Below are positions 1 through 7,921 of a DNA stretch of 47,676 nucleotides, piece after piece. Numbering within the stretch: position 1 is the stretch's first letter; every line of letters starts with the position of its first letter. A program made the position numbers and the translations under genes. The stretch comes from a virus. The notes under the pieces are model-generated. The model saw only the letters and a list, made by a program, of their open reading frames with translations, was not told where the DNA came from and searched no databases. The stretch is from the IMG/VR virus record IMGVR_UViG_3300009788_002224, positions 1-47,676 of that record; one strand, given 5' to 3'.

Positions 1-564
1 CCGAATTATGTTCTTTGGATACGCACCTAGTGGGTGTAGTTCGATCTTCCTATTACCTCTGTCCTCCCTAATAGAATTCCAACGTACTTTAACATCCGTC
101 TTGTACCGTTGCAGGGTTCGTTCCCCATACGGTGTTCTTACTTGATCTGCATTCCAAGTAACATCTGTGCCTTTACCAAAAACTAAAGCAAACTCCCACA
201 TATCCATGGGCCGCCTGCCTTTGGAGTTAGGTAAAACCTTGACCTTATCCCAGATCATGTCTTCAATAAGATCAAATTTATCACACAATTTGTAGACAAG
301 TTCATATACATACGGGAGTCTTGCTTTCTTAACAATGTGATTACGAATGTTAAGAACAAAGACTCCATTCTTTTTCAGAATTCTATGGATTCTGTCCCCT
401 ATTGGTAGAAACCACTCTACATATTCTTCTGGTGGAATCTTGATATAATCTCTCATGTCAGCATAAGGAGGAGAGGTCATTACCAAATCTATAGATTCTG
501 GTTCAAGTTGATCCATAAAATCTCGGCAGTCTCTCTGATAGATGGAGTTTAATTCAAGATCCAT
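1..564 (-). CDS. DNA methyltransferase (N4-cytosine/N6-adenine, beta class), 3' end cut by the window
   Basis: The frame is open from an ATG at 564 to the window edge (188 codons, no stop). The N-terminus reads MDLELNSIYQRDCRDFM and is followed at about residues 30-34 by TSPPY, the catalytic motif IV of amino-methyltransferases (DPPY/SPPY type). Motif IV so near the N-terminus is the permuted, beta-class order; the SAM-binding FxGxG motif should lie beyond the window. Family members methylate adenine N6 or cytosine N4 in DNA, commonly for protection from host restriction or as orphan regulators. The start overlaps the end of the preceding methyltransferase gene by 16 nt. The protein has the same architecture as the complete enzyme at 29493-30374, so the phage carries at least two. 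Specificity cannot be read from sequence. Confidence 0.88.
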   Translation of the reverse strand, partial: MDLELNSIYQRDCRDFMDQLEPESIDLVMTSPPYADMRDYIKIPPEEYVEWFLPIGDRIHRILKKNGVFVLNIRNHIVKKARLPYVYELVYKLCDKFDLIEDMIWDKVKVLPNSKGRRPMDMWEFALVFGKGTDVTWNADQVRTPYGERTLQRYKTDVKVRWNSIREDRGNRKIELHPLGAYPKNIIR

Positions 565-1100
565 AGTTTCTTGATCGTTTCTTGATCCTCTTCTGACGCA
601 TTTTCATCAACCCAAAAGACCATATTACCACCAGGCTTTAGCAGGAATGACAGAGCTGTGCCCAACCACTGGAGCGATTCTAATTCTTCTTCTTCAAAAG
701 TGTAGTGATCCACGAAAATAAAGTCATACATTGGCTCAAGCACGGGGAATCCGCACACCCACTTTGTGGCATCCGCATGCAGAATATTGTGACGCAATAA
801 GGGCTTACCAAAAGCCCCTATGACATGTTCGTTAATCTCAACAGTTAGAAGGTGGGTAACGTCTTTTCTAGCTAGAATAACTTTAGAGGCTACGCCCAGA
901 CCTAGACCCAGCTCTAGACACTTCCCTTTAGCGTAGGGCATGACGTTTTTAATGTACCAACTACGTTCTGTGGTACTAGCATACATAACCGGACCAACAA
1001 AGAGATATTTCTCTTCATCCATGTCATAGACACGGACATCCTCTTGGTTGAATTCCATAGTAGCATTCTCTTCCCACCAATCGAATAGGCCTATTGCCAT
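549..1100 (-). CDS. class I SAM-dependent methyltransferase
   Basis: This 183-residue protein has a Rossmann-type SAM motif I (CLELGLGLGVAS, about residues 61-72), an acidic end of strand 2 (TVEINE), an HADATKW segment typical of the adenine-contacting region, and an IFVDHYTF strand 4. The order matches small class I methyltransferases related to the spermidine synthase fold. The substrate is unknown. It is probably not a DNA enzyme because no (D/S)PPY motif is present. The ATG at 1100 has GAGGA about 10 nt upstream, but a promoter-like TATAAT lies only 4 nt before it, so an in-frame ATG at 1058 (MEFNQ) is an alternative start. It precedes and overlaps the DNA methyltransferase gene. Confidence 0.75.
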   Translation of the reverse strand: MAIGLFDWWEENATMEFNQEDVRVYDMDEEKYLFVGPVMYASTTERSWYIKNVMPYAKGKCLELGLGLGVASKVILARKDVTHLLTVEINEHVIGAFGKPLLRHNILHADATKWVCGFPVLEPMYDFIFVDHYTFEEEELESLQWLGTALSFLLKPGGNMVFWVDENASEEDQETIKKLWILN

Positions 1101-1104
1101 TACA

Positions 1105-1133
1105 ATTATATCCTCATTTCTTCCTTTTTACAA
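1105..1133 (-). promoter_or_regulatory. sigma70-like promoter, TTGTAA-17-TATAAT
   Basis: On the minus strand, TTGTAA (1128-1133) and TATAAT (1105-1110) are separated by exactly 17 bp in a gene-free gap. The 10-mer TATAATTGTA recurs at the sites near 22776 and 28326. Only 4 nt separate the -10 box from the annotated ATG at 1100, so a transcript would be nearly leaderless or the real start is the downstream ATG at 1058. It is predicted from sequence only. Confidence 0.42.
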
Positions 1134-1156
1134 CCCGAGTTGGGTAGAAGTGTGTC

Positions 1157-1597
1157 TTAATTGTCATCTTGTTTGAATCCCGGGGCCTTTAGGATGTACG
1201 TTTGCCCATCAGTAGCGAGAACAAAGTAATCCAAACCATCAAGCAACTTTACCGTTACCGGAAGTCCGTTCGGAAGAGCGCCACACTTTCCCCCTAAAAC
1301 TAACTCTCCAGTCTCGGGATTAATCCCAACGGGATGAATGGACAGCTCGCCTCCTTCTCTATTTTCTTCGGCAGTGAGGGTTCCAGCAGCGTCCTTAGCA
1401 TTGAGCTCACGCCATCTATTTAGAGTGGCCTTGGACTCCGAGTTCAACTCTGGCACCCTACAAGCCAGGGGGGAACCAACAATAGTACCTGTCATTGCCG
1501 GGATAGTATCTGCATTGACAGTCGGAATGTCCGCAGCAGTTGGGGTTGCTAAAATTAGGCCAAAACAGAACAACGCTAACGCTATAATTTTCATCAT
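1157..1597 (-). CDS. secreted protein of unknown function
   Basis: This 146-residue protein begins with a classical signal peptide: MMK, then the hydrophobic run IIALALFCFGLILA, then a likely cleavage after TPTAA or nearby. The mature part has two Cys (about residues 46 and 104) that could form a disulfide after export. It is acidic to neutral, with no recognised domain. Two adjacent ATG codons are possible starts. An SD-like AAGGAGAAG lies upstream at about 1603. It follows a probable virion-surface protein gene, so it could act in the host periplasm or on the particle; that is inference. Confidence 0.72.
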   Translation of the reverse strand: MMKIIALALFCFGLILATPTAADIPTVNADTIPAMTGTIVGSPLACRVPELNSESKATLNRWRELNAKDAAGTLTAEENREGGELSIHPVGINPETGELVLGGKCGALPNGLPVTVKLLDGLDYFVLATDGQTYILKAPGFKQDDN

Positions 1598-1608
1598 CTT
1601 ACTTCTCC

Positions 1609-2274
1609 TTATGCGGGCCTCAAAGCCACGCTCAACGATACAGATGTATAGTCCGCAAGGTTGGTGATAGTCATTGGGAAGTACCCGCCCCCTGGTATTT
1701 CTTTTTCAAATCCCGAAAAACGAGAGTTCCCTTCCTGCTCATTGAACAGATCCAATTGTCCTGAACCTCCCACATGGATGCCGTTAGTTTCTGGACACAG
1801 GCAGGCGGTGATCGCCCGCCCAGTGGCAGTAGGTTGAAGGCCTACCCCTCCCAGGTTAAAGTTAGGATCTGCTGTAGAAGATACAGCAAATGCAAGAATC
1901 GGATCAGTTTGATCCACACCTTGATAATCTATAGCTGCCACAAATAGATCGTTAATCTCAGTACCAATATCCACCACTATAGGATTAGAACCAGTGATTG
2001 GGCTGGTCAAAATATAGGCCGCTAAATAAGGATCTTCTCTGGCTCCACGGACTTGTACTGAGCCCGTGTAAGTTAGTGCAAAACCGCTGTAAGTAACTTC
2101 CGCTGTATAGATACCGCTCGCCGGAACGAAAGAACCAGGAGGGGATACAGCATCACTAAAGCCCAAAAGTACTATAAGGACACCATCCGCCCCCAACGCT
2201 ACCGTATGCTCTAGGAGCAGGTTCTCGGTAAAACGGGCGGCGGCAGTAGTAATATTACCCCGAGTTAAGGACAT
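1609..2274 (-). CDS. Gly/Thr/Ala-rich beta protein, possible virion or adhesin component
   Basis: This 221-residue protein is rich in short beta-forming stretches (TVALGADGVLIVLLGF, TAEVTYSGFALTYTGSVQV, GTEINDLFVAAIDYQG) and poor in charged residues. That composition is usual for phage tail-appendage or decoration proteins. There is no signal peptide, and two Cys lie near residues 157-159 (CLC). It sits close to the LamG-domain gene at 2936-3763, and the two could be parts of one host-recognition or decoration module. I do not recognise the family, and the structural role rests on composition and neighbours only. Confidence 0.6.
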   Translation of the reverse strand: MSLTRGNITTAAARFTENLLLEHTVALGADGVLIVLLGFSDAVSPPGSFVPASGIYTAEVTYSGFALTYTGSVQVRGAREDPYLAAYILTSPITGSNPIVVDIGTEINDLFVAAIDYQGVDQTDPILAFAVSSTADPNFNLGGVGLQPTATGRAITACLCPETNGIHVGGSGQLDLFNEQEGNSRFSGFEKEIPGGGYFPMTITNLADYTSVSLSVALRPA

Positions 2275-2455
2275 AGTTTATTGCTGCGCAAGCAGGACAG
2301 ATCTTAAACCATTCATGTCCACAGCCATAGCATATTTTCTTGTTAGGGTCGTGGTCGTGCCCCTTGGGAGGTGGAAAAATAAGACCTTTAGTCTGCTCTT
2401 CTATAGTGGTACCGCCACACTTAGGGCAGACGGGATATTTTGATTTTCTTGACAT
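2255..2455 (-). CDS. small zinc-ribbon protein
   Basis: This 66-residue protein has three Cys pairs, CPKC (near residue 10), CYGC (about 42) and CPAC (about 53), which fits a compact zinc ribbon with a basic, His-containing linker between the pairs. The ATG at 2455 is chosen over an in-frame TTG at 2473 because GGAGGT lies 6 nt before it. It overlaps the 3' end of the dCMP deaminase gene and the start of the next gene. The role is unknown; small zinc ribbons in phages often bind nucleic acid or host RNA polymerase. Confidence 0.7.
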   Translation of the reverse strand: MSRKSKYPVCPKCGGTTIEEQTKGLIFPPPKGHDHDPNKKICYGCGHEWFKICPACAAINYVLNSG

Positions 2456-2939
2456 CTTCCACCTCCGTACCAAAAGTCAGCGTAATATCTGGCATAGGCT
2501 GGTACTCCACAATAGCGCCAAACGCTGTAGCGAGCCGTACGGTCATTTCTACCCGCTCTGCGCTCCGATATACCGACCCACAAACAACTCGTCTTACACC
2601 GCAACGTAGAAGCTCTGTGAGACATATTTCGCAGGGTGTTGCATTGATATACGCGACAGCCCCCAACAGATTGCGGTGCCTCTTCCGAGCCTGGTACAGA
2701 GCGTTCTGTTCCCCGTGGACAGACCTCTTACAATGGGGACGACCATCATCCCCCTCCACCATGAGATGTCCCACCTCATCGCATTCTGGCAAGCCTGAGG
2801 GGGCACCATTATATCCAGTCGCTACAATTTCGCCGTCAAGTACAAGTACACAGCCGCAATGAAGGCGATCACAAGTAGCCCGGGCCGCAACGATGTTAGA
2901 AATTGCCAAAAAATACTCATCTCGGGTCAACCTTTTCAC
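2421..2939 (-). CDS. deoxycytidylate (dCMP) deaminase
   Basis: dCMP deaminase converts dCMP to dUMP, the precursor of dTTP. The 172-residue protein has the zinc-binding signature HGE (His75, catalytic Glu77) and PCEIC (Cys103, Cys106) in the spacing of the cytidine/deoxycytidylate deaminase family, plus the N-terminal TRDEYFLAISNIVAARATCDRL helix region and the GYNGAPSGLP loop typical of dCMP deaminases. The start is GTG at 2939, overlapping the upstream stop as GTGA. Length and motifs are normal, so it should be active and cytoplasmic. It fits with the phage RNR and polymerase genes as part of dNTP supply. Confidence 0.93.
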   Translation of the reverse strand: MKRLTRDEYFLAISNIVAARATCDRLHCGCVLVLDGEIVATGYNGAPSGLPECDEVGHLMVEGDDGRPHCKRSVHGEQNALYQARKRHRNLLGAVAYINATPCEICLTELLRCGVRRVVCGSVYRSAERVEMTVRLATAFGAIVEYQPMPDITLTFGTEVEDVKKIKISRLP

Positions 2940-3763
2940 GAAATTGTTACTCCTGAGGATACCACCCCATGTCTCTGGGTGAAAGGATTCTGATCAAAGA
3001 ACGTACCAGGCGGTAACGTACCACTCGGTGCCACATCTCCGGGATCATCTCCCATTCGATACCAAAATTGAAGAGCAGGTACTTGGCCTAAGGAAAGGAG
3101 ATCCGCTCCTGGTACCCCAGCGTTGTAGGCCCCACTGATAGTTCCACTGCTCATTACGTCGTTGTATACAGCGAACTCGTCTAAGTCTCCCTGAAAATGC
3201 TCCGTAAACTCTATTCCCGATGTACCAATGGCAGGCCGGGCCCCAATGATGATCTCTACATCTTCCGGAGTACAGACAGCGGTGCTGCTATGTACCGTTC
3301 CATCAGGAAAAGTAAGTAGATTTCCTTTACCAAAACCCTTCCCGTTCTCTATGAGAGAGTCTATGATAATGTTGGCTACCTGGAAATCTTCGTGCCCAGG
3401 GGCAGCATCTGCCCGGTTCCAGGTACACACTATGTGATGAAAAGTCCCATCGTTTATCTTGAAAGCACTCTTACGTCCTGTACCTCTACCAAAGAGTTCT
3501 ATGAAGCCACCAATCAATCGAACTCTGCTCTGAGATCCGTCTGTCAGCCCAGAAACTACTGTATCTGGAAGTTGAATACCAAGTCTTTCTTTGTCAGCAG
3601 GACCAGTATTAAGCTTGGGTCCCCAATAACAGATGGTTGCTAAGTCTTTCTGTGTAGTGCGGATCCAAAAAGAGACAGAACGATGGCGTTCCTCTACCAC
3701 GCCTCTATACCCAGAAACTACTACAGTCCCATCAGCGCCATCAAAATTAGCAAACTTGACCAT
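2936..3763 (-). CDS. LamG/concanavalin A-like lectin domain protein
   Basis: This 275-residue protein reads as one jelly-roll lectin domain: an N-terminal FANFDGADGTVVVSG strand, RSVSFWIRTT (the usual FTISFWVKTT-like strand), DGTFHHIVCTWNR (matching the DGxWHHVAxTWD core) and GDLDEFAVYNDVMSSGTISGAYNAG (the LDEVAIYNRALS region). Such domains bind glycans and are common in phage tail fibres, decoration proteins and adhesins. The C-terminal 50 residues form a Gly/Pro-rich tail. There is no signal peptide, consistent with a virion protein. Ligand and particle location are unknown. Confidence 0.82.
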   Translation of the reverse strand: MVKFANFDGADGTVVVSGYRGVVEERHRSVSFWIRTTQKDLATICYWGPKLNTGPADKERLGIQLPDTVVSGLTDGSQSRVRLIGGFIELFGRGTGRKSAFKINDGTFHHIVCTWNRADAAPGHEDFQVANIIIDSLIENGKGFGKGNLLTFPDGTVHSSTAVCTPEDVEIIIGARPAIGTSGIEFTEHFQGDLDEFAVYNDVMSSGTISGAYNAGVPGADLLSLGQVPALQFWYRMGDDPGDVAPSGTLPPGTFFDQNPFTQRHGVVSSGVTIS

Positions 3764-3964
3764 CTAACATAGCCGCCAATACGCCTGCCAAAATTCTTTC
3801 AGCCACTCATCAACTTCCCTCTTTGTGCCAAAAGTTCTAGTCGTCAAGAAATCTTCTTCCTTGTGTCCAGTATACCATGAGGAAAGAACGGGCTTAATCT
3901 TCCCATCCGTATTAAGAACCCGCCATACCGCCATATTGTCTACTTCCAATGTTTCTCTAACCAT
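3764..3964 (-). CDS. small protein of unknown function
   Basis: This 66-residue protein has aromatic and charged residues (WRVLNTDGKIKPVLSSWYTGHKEEDF, then a predicted helix with KREVDEWLKEFWQAYW). The ATG at 3964 has AGAGG 8 nt upstream and overlaps the patatin gene by 25 nt; an internal ATG (MAVWRV) is possible. Its stop directly abuts the ATG of the LamG gene, so the three genes are likely co-translated. No family is recognised. Confidence 0.6.
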   Translation of the reverse strand: MVRETLEVDNMAVWRVLNTDGKIKPVLSSWYTGHKEEDFLTTRTFGTKREVDEWLKEFWQAYWRLC

Positions 3965-4899
3965 TTTAAACCTCTTTCTAAATCTACGTCTTCTGCAATC
4001 TCAATTAAATCTGGAATCCTTTTCCAAGCATCTAAAGATAGTTTCTCTGGAAGCAGAGGATCAATTCGGAAATACCTCTCTCCCAACAGTTGATTACACT
4101 GGAAGTGGGTCATATTAACTGACCCTTCCAACACCATGGACAGAATGTGGGGTGCCCACTGTAGGATTCCCCAATCGTGGTTCTTACCCTTAATCCAACG
4201 GCCGCTAAGCCCTGCCCCCAAGGAGAGCAGATTGATACCCTCAAAGGTAGCTGCGGGTCCCCTGCTATCCAGGGCCTGGGCAATACCTACCATCGAAGGA
4301 TTGTTAGCCACCACATCTCCGCCTATGTATCCCTCCACTGTGGGAAAGTAAGCAGGTATTGCGCTAGTTCGACATCCCACATCAACTACCCGCACATGTC
4401 CATCAGAATCGCCGTTGGCAAAGTTATGGAATACCTTTAACTTCCAGGCCCGATGCTTAGAATCCGGGCCGCTATCCAAATCAAAGGCTGTAATGGCCAC
4501 CTTCTTATCAAGATCTCGTAGAACCATATCCCCAAACTGTAACTGGAGAACCCTACGTATATTCTTGATACTATAGTCTGCCTCGCCCAACTTACATAAA
4601 TCTCGGAAATCATCCAGGGAACTATCAGCAAAAACAACCTTTGCAATCTCTTGATAACTCTTTCGATTTTCTGGGGCTGTTTGGCCTGCGGCTAAACCCA
4701 AGGCCTGAATACCCCCAGTTGAAGAACCCACAATCAAATCCACATTTTGTAGAAGCTTCGGAAATTCTGCTGTTAGACGATCAAGGGCCACTGCTTCAAT
4801 AACACCTCTAATACCCCCTCCGTCGAGAGCAAGGATGTTAAATCTTCGATGCTCGAGGACGCGCTCTCCTGCACTCTTATCCTTATTTTCGGCTGACAT
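3940..4899 (-). CDS. patatin-like phospholipase with altered catalytic Asp motif
   Basis: Patatin-like enzymes hydrolyse acyl esters of phospholipids with a Ser-Asp dyad. This 319-residue protein has the oxyanion-hole motif DGGGIRG (residues 26-32) and the nucleophile elbow GSSTGG (Ser60). The RTSAIPAYFP segment precedes the place where the second catalytic residue normally sits in DGG or DGA followed by xxANNP. Here the text is GGDVVANNP (residues 193-201), so the usual Asp position is Gly and an Asp appears two residues later. Either the dyad has moved or activity is lost. There is no signal peptide. A winged-helix gene lies just upstream. Roles in lysis, membrane attack or phage-phage competition are possible. 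Confidence 0.88.
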   Translation of the reverse strand: MSAENKDKSAGERVLEHRRFNILALDGGGIRGVIEAVALDRLTAEFPKLLQNVDLIVGSSTGGIQALGLAAGQTAPENRKSYQEIAKVVFADSSLDDFRDLCKLGEADYSIKNIRRVLQLQFGDMVLRDLDKKVAITAFDLDSGPDSKHRAWKLKVFHNFANGDSDGHVRVVDVGCRTSAIPAYFPTVEGYIGGDVVANNPSMVGIAQALDSRGPAATFEGINLLSLGAGLSGRWIKGKNHDWGILQWAPHILSMVLEGSVNMTHFQCNQLLGERYFRIDPLLPEKLSLDAWKRIPDLIEIAEDVDLERGLKWLEKHWK

Positions 4900-4910
4900 C
4901 GCTCCGTCCT

Positions 4911-5174
4911 TTATTCGAAGATTCTATTCTGAGCGTCAATTTCCTTTGCCCAATCATCAGCAACATACAACTGTTTTCCGAGTTTGTTAGTAGTCTTAGA
5001 CAGCCGGGGCTGGCCCTCCGCTACCATCTCTTGATCAATTAGTTCTTTGATAGCGGGAGTAACCACGTTGTTGGGAAGTCCTAGCTGATCTCGAATCTCA
5101 GTTCGAACCATACCAGGATTCTCCTTAATAATAAAAAAGATCCTATTCCTTAATGCTTCACCTTGTTGAATCAT
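4911..5174 (-). CDS. winged helix-turn-helix DNA-binding protein
   Basis: This 87-residue protein starts with RIFFIIKENPGMVRTEIRDQLGLPNNVVTPAIKELIDQEMVAEG, a standard winged-HTH pattern: a short helix, then a helix-turn-helix with TEIRDQLGLP and NVVTPAIKEL as recognition helix, then a beta wing containing LGKQLYVA. It resembles MarR- or phage-type small regulators. The ATG at 5174 is clear. It ends 12 nt before the patatin gene, which it may regulate; that is inference from position. Confidence 0.75.
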   Translation of the reverse strand: MIQQGEALRNRIFFIIKENPGMVRTEIRDQLGLPNNVVTPAIKELIDQEMVAEGQPRLSKTTNKLGKQLYVADDWAKEIDAQNRIFE

Positions 5175-5185
5175 TCCAATCCCCC

Positions 5186-5950
5186 CTAGTCTTCCGTCAG
5201 GACTTCATCCAAACCCGTTATCCTGTTCTTAGTTTTCTTTAAAATCAGAAGCGCACCAGAACCGGCCCGGGGGCCAAAACCACGATATCCTCCGTGAAGA
5301 GATATACCTTTCCCCTCATTCTTGACCACTATCTCATCTAACAAGTGTTTAGTCCTAGAAGAATCAACATCTTCAATACAATAAAAACCCCCCTCTTTAA
5401 CATAAGGCCAGCATATACGAAAGACGTCTTCTGTTGGATACGGATAATCATGCTGCGCATCATCTACAATTATGTCAAATGGTCCATGTTTCTCACAAAC
5501 TCTTTTGACATCTTCAGGCTCTTGTTGTTCTCCTTTCTCTAGAAAAACATTGTGACGACCAGGCCATACATAGGGACATCCATGGGGTCCTCCAAAAAAC
5601 TCTGTAGGTTCGTGATCAAAACCCACAATCTTAGCGTCAGGATTGGTAAAGAAGTCCCGATAATAATGCATGCTTTCCCCATAATAAACTCCAAACTCAA
5701 GAATGGTTATAGCCTCATGTTTCATAGGATCAAATAGGACTTCATACACATCTATGTGGCCCTGTTCCCACTTGGAAGTGGCATATTTTAAATAAGGCCT
5801 CACAACGTACGTTCCCTTTCTCCATGTGATACAGTCGCCCGCTTTATTTCCATAAAGCTGACCAGCATGGTAATCGTCCGGCTGTATAGTAGGCCATTTT
5901 TTCCATTTAATAGGTTCTCTAGCTTCGTGCGCTATTGTATTCTTAGCCAC
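5186..5950 (-). CDS. class I SAM methyltransferase, cephalosporin hydroxylase/sugar O-methyltransferase type
   Basis: This 254-residue protein has ILEFGVYYGESMHYYRDFF (SAM motif I, about residues 83-101), KIVGFDHEP (acidic end of strand 2), FDIIVDDAQHD (metal/acid motif near strand 4) and PYVKEGGFYCIEDVD (strand 5). This arrangement matches the CmcI-like and macrolide-sugar O-methyltransferases that act on small sugars. The start is GTG at 5950 with an in-frame stop shortly upstream and only a weak SD; a GGGAGA lies too far upstream to help. It closes the carbohydrate locus that begins near 19628 and probably methylates a sugar made there. Confidence 0.74.
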   Translation of the reverse strand: MAKNTIAHEAREPIKWKKWPTIQPDDYHAGQLYGNKAGDCITWRKGTYVVRPYLKYATSKWEQGHIDVYEVLFDPMKHEAITILEFGVYYGESMHYYRDFFTNPDAKIVGFDHEPTEFFGGPHGCPYVWPGRHNVFLEKGEQQEPEDVKRVCEKHGPFDIIVDDAQHDYPYPTEDVFRICWPYVKEGGFYCIEDVDSSRTKHLLDEIVVKNEGKGISLHGGYRGFGPRAGSGALLILKKTKNRITGLDEVLTED

Positions 5951-6003
5951 AAGGTTGTCTACTGGTATTTATTTGTTCTCCCAAATATTTTATTTATGCA
6001 CGA

Positions 6004-6882
6004 CTACCACTCTCGCGGATCTAATATAATGTTAAATGGACTTGCTTCCGGTCTCTTTGTGAATGTAAATCGATCCACTTCTTCCCACGTGGATGCGTTA
6101 TACTCCAGGATGTTACCTGGGGCAGATGCTACAAAAACTCTATTACTTCCTTTATCGTAGGCAATTCCCCTAAGCCAACCTGACTTGACATATTCAAACC
6201 CCCCCTTGTTATACAAAGAGGAGCGGTCAACAACACATGTTTGGCTGCCTGTTCTGACATTGATTTTCCAGAGTTTTCTAATGGCAGATTGCGTATACAA
6301 ACAGTGGTCTTCATCCACGAAAGTAACATCATGTGCTGCATTTTTACATTCTGCCGGCAATACAGCTGTCTGCTTGGTCCAGTTAAACAGGTAGTGCCTG
6401 TGGGAATACATCAAAAACATTTCCCCGGAAGGGGAAAACCCCACAGCATTAATACCAGTAGTCTGTTTCTCAGGGGGCTTATCGAACCCATACCCGGTGG
6501 TACAAATAATGGATTGCAGTTTATCTTCCCGAATCGCCAGGAGGGCATCTTCTTTCATGGCAGTTAACCACAGAGTGTGTCCATCAGAGTTCATACCGTG
6601 GAAACCCCCACCTATTGTCTCAGGCCTGGTAACCTCTTCATAGGTGTCTGGGTCTATAGATACAAGGCCGCGGCGGCATGCAATGTAGATCCGGCCATCA
6701 TGCCACGCCATGCCGGAGGCTCCGCGGCTTCTTCCCACCTCAACTTTTTTGCCGGAGTCTGCGTTGTATACTCCTACAATCTTTTTAGCTTCCCAATCGA
6801 TCGCTAGGAATTCCCCTTTGTCCTCTGGTTTATCTCCTTCATATTCAACACGGGTCCCTGCGGTCACATATAACCTTTTCAT
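6004..6882 (-). CDS. beta-propeller repeat protein
   Basis: This 292-residue protein consists of repeated four-strand blade patterns with DGRIYIACRRGLVSIDPDTYEEV, DGHTLWLTAMKEDALLAI, SGEMFLMYSHRHYLFNW, EDHCLYTQSAIRKLWKINVRTG and GSNRVFVASAPGNILEYNASTWEEV. That is consistent with a six- or seven-bladed YVTN/SMP-30-like propeller. There is no signal peptide. Propellers of this kind serve as binding platforms or as lactonases and lyases; no catalytic set can be assigned. It lies between a glycosyltransferase and a sugar methyltransferase gene, so a carbohydrate-related role is plausible. Confidence 0.7.
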   Translation of the reverse strand: MKRLYVTAGTRVEYEGDKPEDKGEFLAIDWEAKKIVGVYNADSGKKVEVGRSRGASGMAWHDGRIYIACRRGLVSIDPDTYEEVTRPETIGGGFHGMNSDGHTLWLTAMKEDALLAIREDKLQSIICTTGYGFDKPPEKQTTGINAVGFSPSGEMFLMYSHRHYLFNWTKQTAVLPAECKNAAHDVTFVDEDHCLYTQSAIRKLWKINVRTGSQTCVVDRSSLYNKGGFEYVKSGWLRGIAYDKGSNRVFVASAPGNILEYNASTWEEVDRFTFTKRPEASPFNIILDPREW

Positions 6883-6906
6883 TTTGACTTATCCTCTGGG
6901 TCTTTA

Positions 6907-7917
6907 TCAGCCAACTGATTTTCTTCGAGCCATTTCCGGGACCCATGCATCGCGGTCTGCTTCTATAGTATCTTTCCAACGATCTATACCTAAACATTCA
7001 AATTCTTTCCAGTTTATCTCCCCATTTCCTAGAAAACCCCTTTCAAATAGTTCATGATACCAAGCAAACCGAAGGGCAGGTTTAAAAGAAGCATGGTACT
7101 GTTTCTGGCCTGCAATAACTGTCCGCTCATTTCTCGCTCGATTGATCACCGCCATCTCCCCACCCGCATTAAACAAATGGGGGTAAGAACAATCCCAAGG
7201 GGTTTTGCCTGCAGTACCATTAGAAGTATTATGCTCAGTAAGATCAACATTAATTGCCAATCTTTCGGAATCCAAAATAGCAGAGGCATTAAAATAACCA
7301 GCATTCAAACAAGCAAGATGAAAAACAGTATCACCGTGATTAGTGAAAGCAGTTGCGAAACCCCCCAACTCCTCCCAAAGTTTTCTACGAAAAGCAAAAA
7401 CACCCGCACCTGCAGGAAGAGCTGCCAGTTGAAATGCAAGACCGTTATTGTAAACATTCAAACGTCCTACATTCTGGTCATGTGGGATAGTATTCTGGGT
7501 TGAAAAATTCGGCACAGATGAACTTATACCTACACATCCTAAATAAGGAACGTCCAACCACTGTTTAGCTATTTTTAAACAAGGGCGGAGCAGCTTAGTA
7601 TCATCGTTGAGCAAAATAATATAATCGCTATTAGCCAAAGATACTGCACGGTTTATACTAGCTGCTAATCCCATATTAAAACGATCAGGTGATCCAAAAA
7701 TTAAAGAACTGCAAAGGTGTCGATATTTATTGAATATTTCTGCCTCAAATTCTCTTCCGCTGGCATCATCATGTACTATAATTTCCACAGGCATATCTGC
7801 ATGTTCGTGAATCGATTGCAAACATACCCCTAAAAAGTCAGGTCGAGTATAAGACATTACAATAACACTAACAAATGAATCAGGCGTATAAGGTGCATCA
7901 AAATCTGCGGTACGCAT
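6907..7917 (-). CDS. glycosyltransferase family 2 (GT-A)
   Basis: This 336-residue protein shows a GT2 N-terminus, SFVSVIVMSYTRPDFLGVCLQSIHEHADMP followed by VEIIVHDDAS (nucleotide-binding Asp), then NMGLAASINRAVSLANSDYIILLNDDTKL, where NDDT supplies the metal-binding DxD-type motif. A later WEELGGFATAF loop matches the acceptor region of GT2 enzymes. It transfers a sugar from a nucleotide donor, probably in the cytoplasm. The ATG at 7917 is supported by its position 4 nt after the upstream stop. Donor and acceptor are unknown. Confidence 0.88.
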   Translation of the reverse strand: MRTADFDAPYTPDSFVSVIVMSYTRPDFLGVCLQSIHEHADMPVEIIVHDDASGREFEAEIFNKYRHLCSSLIFGSPDRFNMGLAASINRAVSLANSDYIILLNDDTKLLRPCLKIAKQWLDVPYLGCVGISSSVPNFSTQNTIPHDQNVGRLNVYNNGLAFQLAALPAGAGVFAFRRKLWEELGGFATAFTNHGDTVFHLACLNAGYFNASAILDSERLAINVDLTEHNTSNGTAGKTPWDCSYPHLFNAGGEMAVINRARNERTVIAGQKQYHASFKPALRFAWYHELFERGFLGNGEINWKEFECLGIDRWKDTIEADRDAWVPEMARRKSVG

Positions 7918-7921
7918 ATTA

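Noticed and set aside
3940-5174. CBASS defence operon with a CapV-like patatin
   Set aside because: No cyclase or ancillary gene is nearby; the wHTH and LamG neighbours do not fit.
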